64,000 nucleotides of DNA, taken from assembly GCA_965200775.1 (NCBI GenBank), contig OZ241383.1, positions 1,798,001-1,862,000 on the forward strand, read 5' to 3'. How positions within the stretch are numbered: the first letter of the stretch is position 1; every line of letters begins with the position of its first letter. This document shows positions 26,541 to 35,268 of the stretch, one piece after another. The notes beneath the pieces are model-generated. The model had not been told where the DNA came from and made no database searches. It was given only the letters and a program-made list of their open reading frames with translations. Source of the DNA: Poriferisocius sp965200775 (GTDB lineage Bacteria; Actinomycetota; Acidimicrobiia; Acidimicrobiales; Bin134). The position numbers and the translations under genes are program-made.

Positions 26541-26974
26541 GGGGACAGACTACGGGGCGGGGCGGTTGGTGTGACACCCAGCGAGGATCCGCGATCCCTG
26601 CCGCGCCTGCGGCGTGGTGTCCGGCACCGGGCGACCTGGTGGACCGAGGTGGTCTCGCCTGAGATGCCTGGTTTGGCTTTCTATTCTGTTGTCAATGTGC
26701 GTTTGCTGGGTTTGGGGTTCGACGAGCGTTTCGGGCCATCGTCCTGGTTGATGGCCGGTTGCCCAGGTGGTTCGTTGCTGTCGTGGTTGCCAGCGCCACT
26801 TGGTCAGGTGTTGACCCTCGAGTCCGGCACCTTCATGTCCGGTGTTCGCTGGGGTTGCCGGCGAGACCGGGTCAGGTGCTGAACCTGGAGTCCGGCACTT
26901 CGATGTCCGGTGTTCGCTGGGGTTGCCGGCGAGTCCGGGTCGGGTGCTCAGCCTGGGGGCCATGTTCTGAGCGT
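26541..26974. other. Non-coding stretch with 68-bp repeats
   Basis: 434 bases between the acyl-CoA dehydrogenase and the frameshifted HNH gene. Apart from the 68-bp tandem repeat no gene is supported: open frames here have no recognisable content and the repeat period is not a multiple of three. Confidence 0.7.
26803..26957. repeat. 68-bp tandem repeat, two full copies and a partial third
   Basis: Copies at 26803-26870 and 26871-26938, then about 19 bases of a third (26939-26957). The copies are nearly identical over the core TCCGGTGTTCGCTGGGGTTG and diverge at a few positions near the ends. Located just 3' of the HNH gene (which reads leftward). It resembles intergenic repeats of actinobacteria rather than a CRISPR, since there are no variable spacers. 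Confidence 0.85.
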
Positions 26975-28199
26975 TCAGTTTCTGAGTATGGGGTTGTGTT
27001 GGGCCGGCTGGTAGTTGGTGGTGCCGGTGTCGGGAAACGGATCTGGTGGGGGATGCACGGTGTAGCGGCCGTCGGGGTCTTGGTGGACTTCCCAGCTGTG
27101 GTCGTGGATGTTGTGGTGGCAGCGGGTACACACCATCACGAGGTTGTCGAGGTCGGTGGGTCCGCCGTTTGACCACCAGTCGATGTGGTGTGCCTGGCAC
27201 CAGTGAGGTGCGGCATCGCAACCCACACAGCCCTGGTCTCGTAGCGTCAGTGCGGCCTTTTGGCCTGGGGTGGCGATTCGTGTCCTGCGACCCAACCAGA
27301 GCTTTTGGCCCTTGATCTTGTAGATGGCGGGCAGGATGTCCGCCTCACAGGCCAGCTTCTTGAGTTCACCAACCGGAAGGGGCTTGCCGTCGCTCAGCCG
27401 GGCGTTTGTGAGGCGGCGGTTCACAATGTCGTAGTCGGCCACCACCAACAAAGCAGTCCCCGACGCCTTGCCCTTTCTCTGGCTCCAGGATCAATTCGGC
27501 TAGGGCGTCGGCCATGCGCTGCTTCGACGTGCGCCGCTTCTTGGGGTCCTCTTGGTACCACAGCTCGCGTTCTTTGGCCGACAGCACCGTGGCGATACGA
27601 GCCCCGGTCAACGGGTCGAACTCGCCCGACAAAACGAACATGCCGGTTTCTTTGCTCTCGAACGCTCTTGCGGTGCGCCGTTCTTTCTGTTTGTCCAAGA
27701 TTTCTTGGCCGTCGTCGGTGGACATGTCTTGCTGGTGGCGGCGCACCGTCTTGTTGAACCGGGTGTAGTCCTCACTTTGAGCCGCTACCACCAATGCCGA
27801 CTCGTCAACGGGCCCTTCTGACGCGGCTCGGGCGATCAGCCGAGCATGGCTCGCGGGGATCACCCCGTCAGCCAACGCCTCATAGGTTTCGGGAAGCTCA
27901 GCCAGCTTCTCGGCGACCTCCACGTCCTGGCGGGCCTGACGAGCGGAGGACTGCAACACGTCACGAACCGCTCGCTGAGCCTCCTCTGCACCAATGAGAT
28001 TCTTGAGGTCAACCAGAATTCCAGCCGTGATGGCCGCCAACTTCGACTCCGCCCGACGGGCCACCTGCAACAGCGCAAGCAGCTCAGCGTCGCCCATCTC
28101 GGACCTGTCAACATCGGTCACACACACCGTCGCCCCACAACCGCCCTCGGCAGCCTCCGCAGGAGCAGGTGGCATCGGTCGTACCTTTCTGTGGCTCAT
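26975..28199 (-). pseudogene. DUF222/13E12-family HNH endonuclease, interrupted by a frameshift
   Basis: Two frames together make one protein of about 405 residues. The first (28199 to about 27466) carries the DUF222 region (AESKLAAITAGILVDLKNLIGAEEAQRAV, DVEVAEKLAELPETYEALADG, GEFDPLTGARI). The second continues LLVVADYDIVNRRL and ends with a complete HNH site (CVGCDAAPHWCQAHHIDWWSNGG, then NLVMVCTRCHHNIHD). The frame changes near 27468-27473 in an AAAGGG run: removing one base restores E-K-G-K-A-S-G-T-A-L-L-V-V-A-D-Y-D. Either a sequencing or assembly indel, a recent mutation, or slippage. The start has a near-perfect Shine-Dalgarno AAAGGAGGTGA; two promoter-like motifs lie upstream. Confidence 0.85.
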
Positions 28200-28258
28200 T
28201 TCACCTCCTTTGTCATCCTCTGCCCCACACCGGGGCCCTTGAATCCATCTCGTAGTCC

Positions 28259-28357
28259 ATTATCCACACCACGGTGACAGTTTCCCCTGACGGTCCGTTG
28301 CCTTCCGTTGGTGTCTGTCTCGTTTCCTATTATCCACATGGTGGTGACAGTTTCCCC
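28259..28357 (-). promoter_or_regulatory. Two tandem copies of a promoter-like motif before the HNH gene
   Basis: On the minus strand GGGGAAACTGTCAC-N8-GGATAAT occurs at 28329-28357 and again at 28259-28287 (70-bp spacing). GATAAT reads as a -10 element, with the purine-rich GGGAAA/GGAAAC 15-16 bases upstream as the likely -35 region. The nearer copy would start transcription about 50 bases before the HNH ATG. The same motif occurs in the transposon ends and before rtcB. Confidence 0.55.
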
Positions 28358-28359
28358 GT

Positions 28360-28815
28360 CGCCGGCACCCTGCCACCGCCTCTCGCGAAACCCCAGGTCA
28401 CAGACCCAGAACCAATATGGGCACCCTACAAGCAGGGTGCGACACTTTCCCCCGACCGTCCGCAAGCAGGCCTTGGCCTCTTGCCCAGGCGGGATCGGCG
28501 GTCTGGTGGCGGGTGGTGTCGAACACCGCCGAATCGGTCATGTATCGGCGGGTGGGTGCTCCTGAAGGGTGGGAGGTTGTCGCCCCGCGCAAGAGGGTGG
28601 CCTGTTGCGGCCTGGCGTTGACGGTTGATACCCGGCGGAGGCGGATACCATCGGCCGGATCGAGGGCGAGCCCGAGACGCCAAGGGAGCCTCGGTGGGTA
28701 GCGTTGCGGACCGACCGAAGCCCGGTGGCGATCTGACCGTTACTCGGCGTTGGGGTAGGGCTCCGGGGCCTCGGCGGTGAGGCAACCATGTCACGGCACC
28801 CTTTGTGACCTATGC
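28360..28815. other. Non-coding stretch, nothing recognised
   Basis: About 450 GC-rich bases between the HNH promoters and the repeat region before the orphan membrane gene. I see no supported gene, RNA or repeat; open frames on both strands are arginine/proline-rich shadows. Confidence 0.5.
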
Positions 28816-28816
28816 T

Positions 28817-28853
28817 CAGCATGCTACTAGGACATCAGCATGCTACTAGGACA
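28817..28853. repeat. Two 18-bp direct repeats (possible operator)
   Basis: CAGCATGCTACTAGGACA occurs at 28817-28834 and 28836-28853, one base apart. An AT-rich stretch (AATTGTATTG) follows directly. The layout, two phased sites ahead of a small gene, is that of a regulator-binding region. Confidence 0.6.
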
Positions 28854-28920
28854 ATTGTATTGTGGGTGATGATAAAGGTTTGCGAGGACGACTAAACTGC
28901 AACATGAAGAAGCTGCGCCT

Positions 28921-28946
28921 CCGGAGTCATCACAGCATGACTCCGG
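28921..28946. promoter_or_regulatory. Perfect 10-bp hairpin in the leader of the membrane-protein gene
   Basis: CCGGAGTCAT (28921-28930), loop CACAGC, ATGACTCCGG (28937-28946). It sits inside a 20-codon open frame that begins at the ATG at 28904 and ends at the TGA at 28964, just before the membrane-protein ATG. It may be an attenuator-like or translation-controlling leader; no U-tract follows. Confidence 0.5.
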
Positions 28947-28965
28947 CAGTCTGTCGTCGTTCTTG

Positions 28966-29310
28966 ATGCTAGTGGCTGCTGCGCTCTGGATAATAGTTAT
29001 CTTCTATCCTATAATCCCATCTCTCAATTCAGCCTATCTTGAACCTGAGTGGGCTGGGATCCAATTCCAATGGTCGATGCTGTGGTTTTTTCTGGTGCTG
29101 TTAGCCCCTAGTATTCCTATGGTTATGCGTTGGGCATACCTGGCAAGCATGGCAATCGGACAGATATCTGCCATGTGGCATCCGACGGCATTTGTTGCAT
29201 TGACTTTGGCGTTGGTGGTACTCATCAGCATCCATGCACTTAGTGTCCTCAAACCTGTGGTGCGACACATGCACATCAGAAGTGACAGGGAGGTTGTCAA
29301 CCTCCCATAA
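28966..29310 (+). CDS. Small orphan membrane protein
   Basis: 114 residues with about three hydrophobic helices (LVAAALWIIVIFYPIIP, SMLWFFLVLLAPSIPMVM, and AFVALTLALVVLISIHALSVL). Base composition is much more AT-rich than the neighbours, suggesting acquisition. No family recognised. It is preceded by direct repeats, a hairpin and a possible 20-codon leader frame. A longer minus-strand frame across the same bases looks like a shadow (Ser/Thr-rich, no helices). Function unknown; a holin-like, immunity or toxin role is possible but unsupported. Confidence 0.55.
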   Translation: MLVAAALWIIVIFYPIIPSLNSAYLEPEWAGIQFQWSMLWFFLVLLAPSIPMVMRWAYLASMAIGQISAMWHPTAFVALTLALVVLISIHALSVLKPVVRHMHIRSDREVVNLP

Positions 29311-29661
29311 AAATATCGAGACATGTGAGGTCGCTGAGTCGTATCATGATGAGCAGAATAACTGGACACAAGAGCCCTACTGCCGTTCCCAGGGGTGCTG
29401 GAGTTGGACATCTTGGAAGGTACCAATCGCATTAGTCCCCTAGAAAGTGGATGATCAGAAAGCGGGCCGTGTGCTGCGCCCGAGGCTGGGGCAGAGCTTG
29501 AGTAGGGTTCGGTGATGGTGGCGCCAAACATTTTGGTGGTCATGGCGGATTAGCACAGACCCCACCAACGGCACGGAAGTCGCGCAATACGTTTGGCGGG
29601 TACAAGCCGGTGACAGCCCCGGAGGGTGGGGGCTGCAGGGGGAATTACCCCCGGGTCACGC
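29311..29661. other. Non-coding stretch, nothing recognised
   Basis: 351 bases of mixed composition between the orphan membrane protein and the convergent MBL-fold gene. I see no gene, RNA or repeat that I can support. Confidence 0.5.
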
Positions 29662-30897
29662 TTAGGCTGATTCAAGCTCCCGCTCCACCTGGGCGATCTC
29701 GGCCCGGTACCAGCCCGCTTCCTGGAAGTTGCGCAAGCCGAACTCGGTAGACAGGGAGGTGAGAGCGGCCAGCTTTGCGGTAAGCGCCCCGGTGTGGGAG
29801 CTGTCGGCAGCCAAAACGATGTCGGCCAGGTGCAGGGCCTCCAGCTTGTCGCCTGCGGCTAGTTTCTCCTCCGACCGCGCCACAAGGGTGTCGGCGCCGG
29901 CCAGCTCCACTACGTCGGGATACACCGCCTCCGGGCCGGTGGAGTACAGCTCAGAAGCCGACCGGTAGGTGAACCACCCGGCCAGCCCCTCCCAGATGGC
30001 CCGCACGCCCCAGTCCACCCTGCCGTACGTCTCGTGCAGGGGGGAGTCGTCGGGAAGGGTTATCTCCCTCATCAGGGTTTGCGGGTCCTTGCCCTCGTTC
30101 ATGCCGTCGATCACCCGGTCCCACACCCAGGCCAACCCGTCGTGCATCCGGGTGAGCACGCCGCGGACCTCTTCCTTGCCGATTACCGGCTCGAAATGGC
30201 CGGCCAGGGCGATCTCCGGCTCCAGGTCGCGGACCTCGCGCAGCGACTCCAGGTACTGCTGGGCATCCCGATAAGGCTCGCCCCGCATGGTGAATAGGTT
30301 GGGGAAGGCGTCGATGATCGGACCCCACAGGTCGCCCACGAAAGCGGCACGCAGCTCGGGCACCCACACAGTCAACCCGTCGGGGCCCTCGGCCCCCGGG
30401 GTGTGCATGACCTCGAAGGTGAGGTCACCCACCTCAAGTGTGTGGGACCGGTCGACCACCACGTCGGCCTCGATGGGCGGGGTGGGCTCCACCCGGCCCG
30501 AATCGGTGCGGAGGTTCATGGTTCCCGCCCACAGGATGTGGGCTCGGCGTACCCGGAACTGAGTGAGTTGGCGATACTGCTCGTCGCGCTGGAGGCACAA
30601 GCGGTGGGCCACCACCTTGGTCCCTTCCCGGGTCCAGAGGCGGTGGCCGCCGATGTGATCCTCGTGAGCATGGGTGAGCACGATGTAGCGCACCGGGTTG
30701 CCCGGAGCGGCCGAGAGCTGACAGTGGAACCGGCGGGCGTCCCCGGCCAGGCCGGCGTCAATCATCACGCTGCCCTCAGGGGTGGCCACCTTGTAGGCGT
30801 TGGCCGTTCCCACCGCCATCCAGATGCGGTCAGCCACCTCCAGCGCGGTCTCGGGGGCTTCCACCCCGATCAGCTCGGAAATTCTCTCGTCAGCCAC
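29662..30897 (-). CDS. MBL-fold metallohydrolase, alkyl sulfatase-like
   Basis: 411 residues. The zinc-binding motif H76-x-H-x-D-H81 is in LTHAHEDHIGGHRLW, with later ligands in AFVGDLWG and AGHFEPVIG. The region from about 265 on is helical, with a composition like the dimerisation domain of SdsA/YjcS-type alkyl sulfatases (RVDWGVRAIWEGLAGWFTYRSASELY). Likely hydrolyses an alkyl sulfate ester or a related substrate; the family also includes other hydrolases. Start GTG, preceded by GAGAGGGG. Divergent from the double acyl-CoA dehydrogenase across 199 bases. Confidence 0.8.
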   Translation of the reverse strand: MADERISELIGVEAPETALEVADRIWMAVGTANAYKVATPEGSVMIDAGLAGDARRFHCQLSAAPGNPVRYIVLTHAHEDHIGGHRLWTREGTKVVAHRLCLQRDEQYRQLTQFRVRRAHILWAGTMNLRTDSGRVEPTPPIEADVVVDRSHTLEVGDLTFEVMHTPGAEGPDGLTVWVPELRAAFVGDLWGPIIDAFPNLFTMRGEPYRDAQQYLESLREVRDLEPEIALAGHFEPVIGKEEVRGVLTRMHDGLAWVWDRVIDGMNEGKDPQTLMREITLPDDSPLHETYGRVDWGVRAIWEGLAGWFTYRSASELYSTGPEAVYPDVVELAGADTLVARSEEKLAAGDKLEALHLADIVLAADSSHTGALTAKLAALTSLSTEFGLRNFQEAGWYRAEIAQVERELESA

Positions 30898-31096
30898 AGT
30901 CGCCCCTCTCGCTTGCTTGCTTTCGGTTCCTGCTCTTGCTGCCACGGTATCGCTCGCACGCCCTGCGTGAGCACCCAACGCTGACACAACAAACCACCTC
31001 CCCATGCCACGAGGGTGCCCTTGACCAACGCCGAGTGCTCGAACAGCACGTGGCTCGACCGGGAACCGCCTGACCCGACCGTGGTACAACTCGACC

Positions 31097-33244
31097 ATGC
31101 ATGCCGAACTGAGCGAGGAGCAAGCCAGGCTCTTCGAGATGGCACAGGCTTTGGGCCGGGACCTGGGAGCGGCCTCAACCGCCGAACTTCCCACCCCGGA
31201 TACCGTGGGCGGCTGGGCGGCCCTTGTGGAGACCGGTCTTTTGGGCATCCACCTGCCCGCCGAGGCAGGCGGCGAGGGCGGGGGTGCGCTGGAGCTGGCA
31301 CTGGTAGTGCAAGCGCTGGGAGAGGGGCTGGGGGCGGCTCCGCTGATGAGCGCGGCGGCGGCTCTCGAAGCCCTGCACCTTGCCAACATGCAAGACGAAG
31401 TTCAGGGAGTGCTGCACGGCGAGCTGTGTCCCGTGGTGGCGGTTTCCGGCGACTGGATCAGCCTGGGTGCCGAGATCGCCCCAGATGCCGCCGGGGCCGA
31501 TCACGCCGTGGTCTGGACTCCGGGTGGCGATGAGACAGATCAGGTCGGGTTGGCGATGGCCGACCTGTCTCCCCGACCGGGTCGGTTCGGGGACCGCAGT
31601 CGGGTGGCCGCCATTCCCGGAACGCCGTTGGGTGAGCCGCGGCCCGTCGATACCGAGCGGATCGTGGCGCTCCTTTTGGTGTTGTCCGCTGCCGACCTGG
31701 TGGGGGTGGGTAGGGCGGCGCTGAGCGACGCTGTGGACTACTGCCGGGAACGACGGCAGTTCGGCGTGGCGGTGGGATCGTTCCAGGCGGTCAAGCATCT
31801 GGCCGCCGACGCCCACATGGGTTTGGTGGCCGCCGAGTGCCTTATGAGAGCTGCAGCGTGGAGCCTCGACCACCGGACGCCGGACTACGCGATGACCATG
31901 GCCCGACAGGCCAAGGCCATGGCCGCCGAGGCCGGCAAGGCCGCCGCGGAGACCGCCTGCCAGATGCTGGGTGGCATCGGCCACACCTGGGAACATCTGG
32001 CCTCGGTGCGCCTCCGGCGGGTGCTGGCCGACCGGGCGCTGCTGGGTAACGAGACTATCCAGTACAGCGCATTGGCCAGCTCTGGCCCCTTGGAGCCGAC
32101 AGGCGGGGAAGCGGTACCCGACACCTATGATCTGCGCGACTCCCCGGCCGAGGCCGCCTTCCGTTCGGAGCTGCGGGCCTGGCTGGCCGAGCGTCGCCAC
32201 GACGCCGAGGCGGTGGCCTCGGCCCCCGATCCCGAGGCGGCTCTGGCCGCAACCCTGGCCTGGCAAAGGGAACTGGGCCAGGGTCGTTGGATCGGGGTGT
32301 CGTACCCCGCTGACGGAGGGGGCCGAGGCCTGCCGGCGGCCTTCGAGGCCATCGTCAACGACGAGATCGGCCGGGCCGATTGCCCCCCGGTGCCTCCGGT
32401 CACCCACCTAACGATGGCCATCAACCGTTTCGGCACTCCCGAGCAGCGGGCCGACCTGTTGGCCCCGATGCTGTCGGCCGAACATCGGTGGTGCCAGGGG
32501 TTCAGCGAACCCGACGCCGGGTCGGATCTGGCCGCGGTCTCCACCAATGCACAGTGGATGGACGACCGCTGGGTGGTGAACGGGCGCAAGATATGGACCA
32601 GCGAGGCGGCCTGGGCCTCTTGGTGCCTGCTGTTGTGCCGCACCGAGCCCAATCAACCCAGGCACCGGGGGCTGTCGGTGCTCCTGGTGCCGATGGACTC
32701 GACGGGGATCGGCATCGAACCCATCGTCACCTCGTGGGGAGCTGGGGAGTTCGCCGAGGTCACCTTCGACAACGTGGAGGTGAGCGCCGACGCCCTGCTG
32801 GGCCGGCGAGGTCAAGGCTGGGAGATCGCCATGAGCCTGCTGGAGGTGGAGCGAGGACCGGCCGACATCGGCTGGATCAGCCGCCTGTCCCGCACGCTCG
32901 GCCGGCTCGAGGCAGAGGGGGCCGGAATGGGCAGAGCGGTGGAGATCGCCCGGGCCGGAACCTGGTTGGCCGCCCTTCAGCAGGTAGTGGCCCGAACCCT
33001 GACAGTGCGTGACGACGGCAGGTACCGCCCCAGCGAGGGCTCGGTGGACAAGCTGCTTTTGACCCAGGTGGACCAGCTCATCCACTCGCTGTACCTGGAC
33101 GTGTCGGGCAGCCAGACGCTGGCCGACGACGGCCCCCCGGTTGAGCGCTACCTGTGGAGCCGAGCGGCGGGCACATTCGGGGGCACGTCCCAGATCCAGC
33201 GCAACATCATCGCCGAGCGGCTCCTGTCGCTTCCCCGAAGCTAA
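31097..33244 (+). CDS. Double acyl-CoA dehydrogenase (FadE34-like two-domain fusion)
   Basis: 715 residues containing two acyl-CoA dehydrogenase modules in tandem. The first (about 1-330) is a reduced module ending in VDYCRERRQFGVAVGSFQAVKH and ETACQMLGGIGHTWEHLASVRLRRVLAD. The second (about 345-715) has the full set: GVSYPADGGGRGLPAAFEAIVNDEIG, CQGFSEPDAGSDLAAVST, WVVNGRKIWTS, AGTFGGTSQIQRNIIAERLLSLPR. The architecture and length match M. tuberculosis FadE34, a cholesterol side-chain dehydrogenase in which one polypeptide replaces an alpha2beta2 pair. The substrate is likely a CoA ester of a sterol side chain or a similar bulky acid (inference). A -10-like TACAAC lies 6 bases before the ATG. 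Confidence 0.88.
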   Translation: MHAELSEEQARLFEMAQALGRDLGAASTAELPTPDTVGGWAALVETGLLGIHLPAEAGGEGGGALELALVVQALGEGLGAAPLMSAAAALEALHLANMQDEVQGVLHGELCPVVAVSGDWISLGAEIAPDAAGADHAVVWTPGGDETDQVGLAMADLSPRPGRFGDRSRVAAIPGTPLGEPRPVDTERIVALLLVLSAADLVGVGRAALSDAVDYCRERRQFGVAVGSFQAVKHLAADAHMGLVAAECLMRAAAWSLDHRTPDYAMTMARQAKAMAAEAGKAAAETACQMLGGIGHTWEHLASVRLRRVLADRALLGNETIQYSALASSGPLEPTGGEAVPDTYDLRDSPAEAAFRSELRAWLAERRHDAEAVASAPDPEAALAATLAWQRELGQGRWIGVSYPADGGGRGLPAAFEAIVNDEIGRADCPPVPPVTHLTMAINRFGTPEQRADLLAPMLSAEHRWCQGFSEPDAGSDLAAVSTNAQWMDDRWVVNGRKIWTSEAAWASWCLLLCRTEPNQPRHRGLSVLLVPMDSTGIGIEPIVTSWGAGEFAEVTFDNVEVSADALLGRRGQGWEIAMSLLEVERGPADIGWISRLSRTLGRLEAEGAGMGRAVEIARAGTWLAALQQVVARTLTVRDDGRYRPSEGSVDKLLLTQVDQLIHSLYLDVSGSQTLADDGPPVERYLWSRAAGTFGGTSQIQRNIIAERLLSLPRS

Positions 33245-33305
33245 CCCTCAACCCAAACCCGCCACTTCCTGTCACTTCCCCGAAGCTAACCCTCAACCCA
33301 AACCC
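33224..33305. repeat. 37-bp direct repeat across two convergent stop codons
   Basis: 33224-33260 recurs at 33269-33305 with one mismatch (period 45). The first copy holds the stop of the double acyl-CoA dehydrogenase; the second holds the stop of the convergent VOC gene. Third of four stop-spanning duplications. Confidence 0.93.
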
Positions 33306-33756
33306 ATCGGCCCGAGGGCTGTGACACCCCCTCCGGGCGTTCCATGCACTGCACATCGAGATGGATGGGCAGCAGGTGGCGGACATAGAAGGCGTGAACC
33401 GTCACGGTGGGCATCACCAGGTCGTCGTAGCACTTGATCTCCACCCGAGGGTCCTTCTCCTGCCAGGCCTGGCATCGGGCCAGCGCTTCGTCCACCTCGT
33501 CCCGGGTGTCGAACAGCAGGCCGAGGTGGTCGAACGGCGGCGGGGTCATCGGCTCCTTGTGCTCGGCCAGCAGGATGAACTGGCTGGTAGCGGGATCGGT
33601 GGACAACAACAGCGCGGTCTGCTTGAGGATCCGGGTGTCGGTAGCCGTCCACCCGAACACGTCGCCGTAGAACTCCCGCACCTGGGCCCGGAAGTCGTCT
33701 GTGAGCGTTCCGAGGGGGAGGGTCAACTCCATGTGGTTGAAGCGCATCTTGGCCAT
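33286..33756 (-). CDS. VOC (glyoxalase/bleomycin-resistance fold) protein
   Basis: 156 residues of vicinal-oxygen-chelate type: MRFNHMELTLPLGTLTDDFRAQVREFYGDVFGWTATD at the start, then a second half PPPFDHLGLLFDTRDEVDEALARCQAWQEKD and VHAFYVRHLLPIHLDVQCM. Metal-dependent dioxygenase, lyase or binding roles are all possible; no substrate can be read. The ATG at 33756 is 21 bases from the divergent start of the beta-lactamase-fold lipoprotein, so each promoter overlaps the other gene. Confidence 0.75.
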   Translation of the reverse strand: MAKMRFNHMELTLPLGTLTDDFRAQVREFYGDVFGWTATDTRILKQTALLLSTDPATSQFILLAEHKEPMTPPPFDHLGLLFDTRDEVDEALARCQAWQEKDPRVEIKCYDDLVMPTVTVHAFYVRHLLPIHLDVQCMERPEGVSQPSGRWVWVEG

Positions 33757-33777
33757 GTCACACCGTACTCTGGGGCG

Positions 33778-35214
33778 ATGGACAAATCCCCCACGTCCCG
33801 ACTTCTCCGGGCTCTCCTGCTGGCACTGGCACTTTTGGCCGCCGCCTGCGGCAGCGACAACACCGGCGGCAACGAATCGGCGCCGGCCACCAGTCCAACG
33901 GCGGAATCGGTACAAACCGCTCCCCCTCCCACCGAGGCCCCACCGTCGGCGGAACCGTCCCCCGAGTCCACCCCCGAACCCACCGAAGAGCCGGAACCGA
34001 CTTCTGAACCCGAACCCACCCCAGAGCCCACTGCGGAGCCGGAACCGACTTCTGAACCCGAACCCACCCCAGAGCCCACCGCGGAACCGGAACCCGGTTC
34101 GCACCCCTCAGGGTTGGACATCGTTGCCATCGAGGAAGCGGTGGCGGGCTGGATGGACGATGCGGCAGTTCCCGGCGTGGTTCTGGCCGTGGCCCTGGGA
34201 GACGAAGACCCGTGGACGTTCGGCTGGGGTGTGCGGGACCTCGACACCGGCGATCCCGTCACCCCCGACGACTATTTCCGCATCGGCTCGATCACCAAGT
34301 CGGTTACAGCGGCCACGGTGCTGTCGCTGGTTGACGAGGGGGTCCTAGATCTGGACGCACCGGTCACCTCGTATCTGGGCGACGACTGGTACGGCGACTA
34401 CGAGTACGGCCCCGACATCACCCTGAGGCATCTGTTGGGACACACCGCCGGGTTCGTGGAGTACGCCTTCGATCCGGGGTTCTTCGTTCTGGGCTCGGCC
34501 CGGCTCAACGTACCCATTTCCCCAGAGGAGATCGTTCGGTTCTCCACCATCTACAGGCCGGTGGCCGAGTTCACCACCCAGTACAACTACAGTACGGCGG
34601 GCTTCGTGATCGCCGGGATGGTCATCGAAGCCGTCACCGGCAACGCCGCTCACGACGAGATCCGGTCTCGCTTCCTGGAACCCCTTGGGCTGATGCACAC
34701 CTATCTCCCCCCCGGCGAGTTTCCGCCCGAAGCGGTGGTGGGCAACTACAACGCGGGGCTCCTGGCCACAGCGTTCAGTTCGCTCACCTCGGTTCCCGAT
34801 GGTGCCCGTCACAACTTCAAGGGCAACGACTACATCGCCACCATGAGCTATCCCCAGGAGTTCCTGCAGTCGGCGGGTTGGACCGGCGGGGGGATGGAGG
34901 CTCGCATCGGCGATGTCGCACAGCTCTACCGGGGGTTGTTCGCCGGCGGGATTCTGAGCGATGAGTCCCTTGCCGAGCTGACCACACCTGGGGTCAACCC
35001 CGGTTACGGCCTGGGGGTGGGGATCGATGTCGTGGCCGACCACGACGTTCTCAGCCACGGAGGCGGGGTCCCCGGATTCCGCAGCAAGGTGTTGTACTTC
35101 CCGGAGCTGGACCTGTCCCTGGCGGCGTCGTCCAACGTGCTTCCCCCCGATCCCGACATCGACGACCTCATGGAGGTGTTGGCTCAGGTCGCCATTGCAA
35201 GCTGGGAGCTGTGA
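33778..35214 (+). CDS. Serine hydrolase lipoprotein, beta-lactamase class C/DD-peptidase fold
   Basis: 478 residues. A signal peptide ending in a lipobox (LLAAAC) is followed by about 80 residues of Pro/Glu/Thr/Ser linker built from a 48-bp repeat, then a class C-type domain: nucleophile S171 in SITK (S-x-x-K), Tyr in YNYSTAG (Y-x-N variant), HTAGF, and HGGGVPG in place of KTG. Exported and anchored outside the membrane; may be an esterase, peptidase or beta-lactam hydrolase. The -10-like TACTCT lies 6 bases before the ATG, so translation is probably leaderless. The stop codon lies in a 15-bp tandem repeat. Confidence 0.87.
   Translation: MDKSPTSRLLRALLLALALLAAACGSDNTGGNESAPATSPTAESVQTAPPPTEAPPSAEPSPESTPEPTEEPEPTSEPEPTPEPTAEPEPTSEPEPTPEPTAEPEPGSHPSGLDIVAIEEAVAGWMDDAAVPGVVLAVALGDEDPWTFGWGVRDLDTGDPVTPDDYFRIGSITKSVTAATVLSLVDEGVLDLDAPVTSYLGDDWYGDYEYGPDITLRHLLGHTAGFVEYAFDPGFFVLGSARLNVPISPEEIVRFSTIYRPVAEFTTQYNYSTAGFVIAGMVIEAVTGNAAHDEIRSRFLEPLGLMHTYLPPGEFPPEAVVGNYNAGLLATAFSSLTSVPDGARHNFKGNDYIATMSYPQEFLQSAGWTGGGMEARIGDVAQLYRGLFAGGILSDESLAELTTPGVNPGYGLGVGIDVVADHDVLSHGGGVPGFRSKVLYFPELDLSLAASSNVLPPDPDIDDLMEVLAQVAIASWEL
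33988..34083. repeat. 48-bp in-frame tandem repeat (Pro/Glu/Thr linker)
   Basis: 33988-34035 is repeated at 34036-34083, almost identical, encoding two EPEPTSEPEPTPEPTA units. A cell-wall-spanning or spacer linker behind the lipid anchor. Confidence 0.9.
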
Positions 35215-35233
35215 CGCCGGGAGCTGTGACGCC
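35204..35233. repeat. 15-bp tandem duplication across the stop codon of the beta-lactamase-fold gene
   Basis: GGGAGCTGTGACGCC (35204-35218, containing the TGA) is repeated exactly at 35219-35233. Fourth stop-spanning duplication. Confidence 0.9.
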
Positions 35234-35268
35234 GGTAGCCGCGGCCGCAGCAGGAGAGGTCGGCTGAA

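Noticed and set aside
26803..26957. CRISPR array
   Set aside because: The 68-bp units are contiguous without unique spacers, only about 2.3 copies, and no cas genes are nearby.
28441..28490. A third upstream copy of the HNH promoter motif (CACTTTCCCCC region)
   Set aside because: Only the pyrimidine run resembles the motif; the TGTCAC core and the GGATAAT part are missing.
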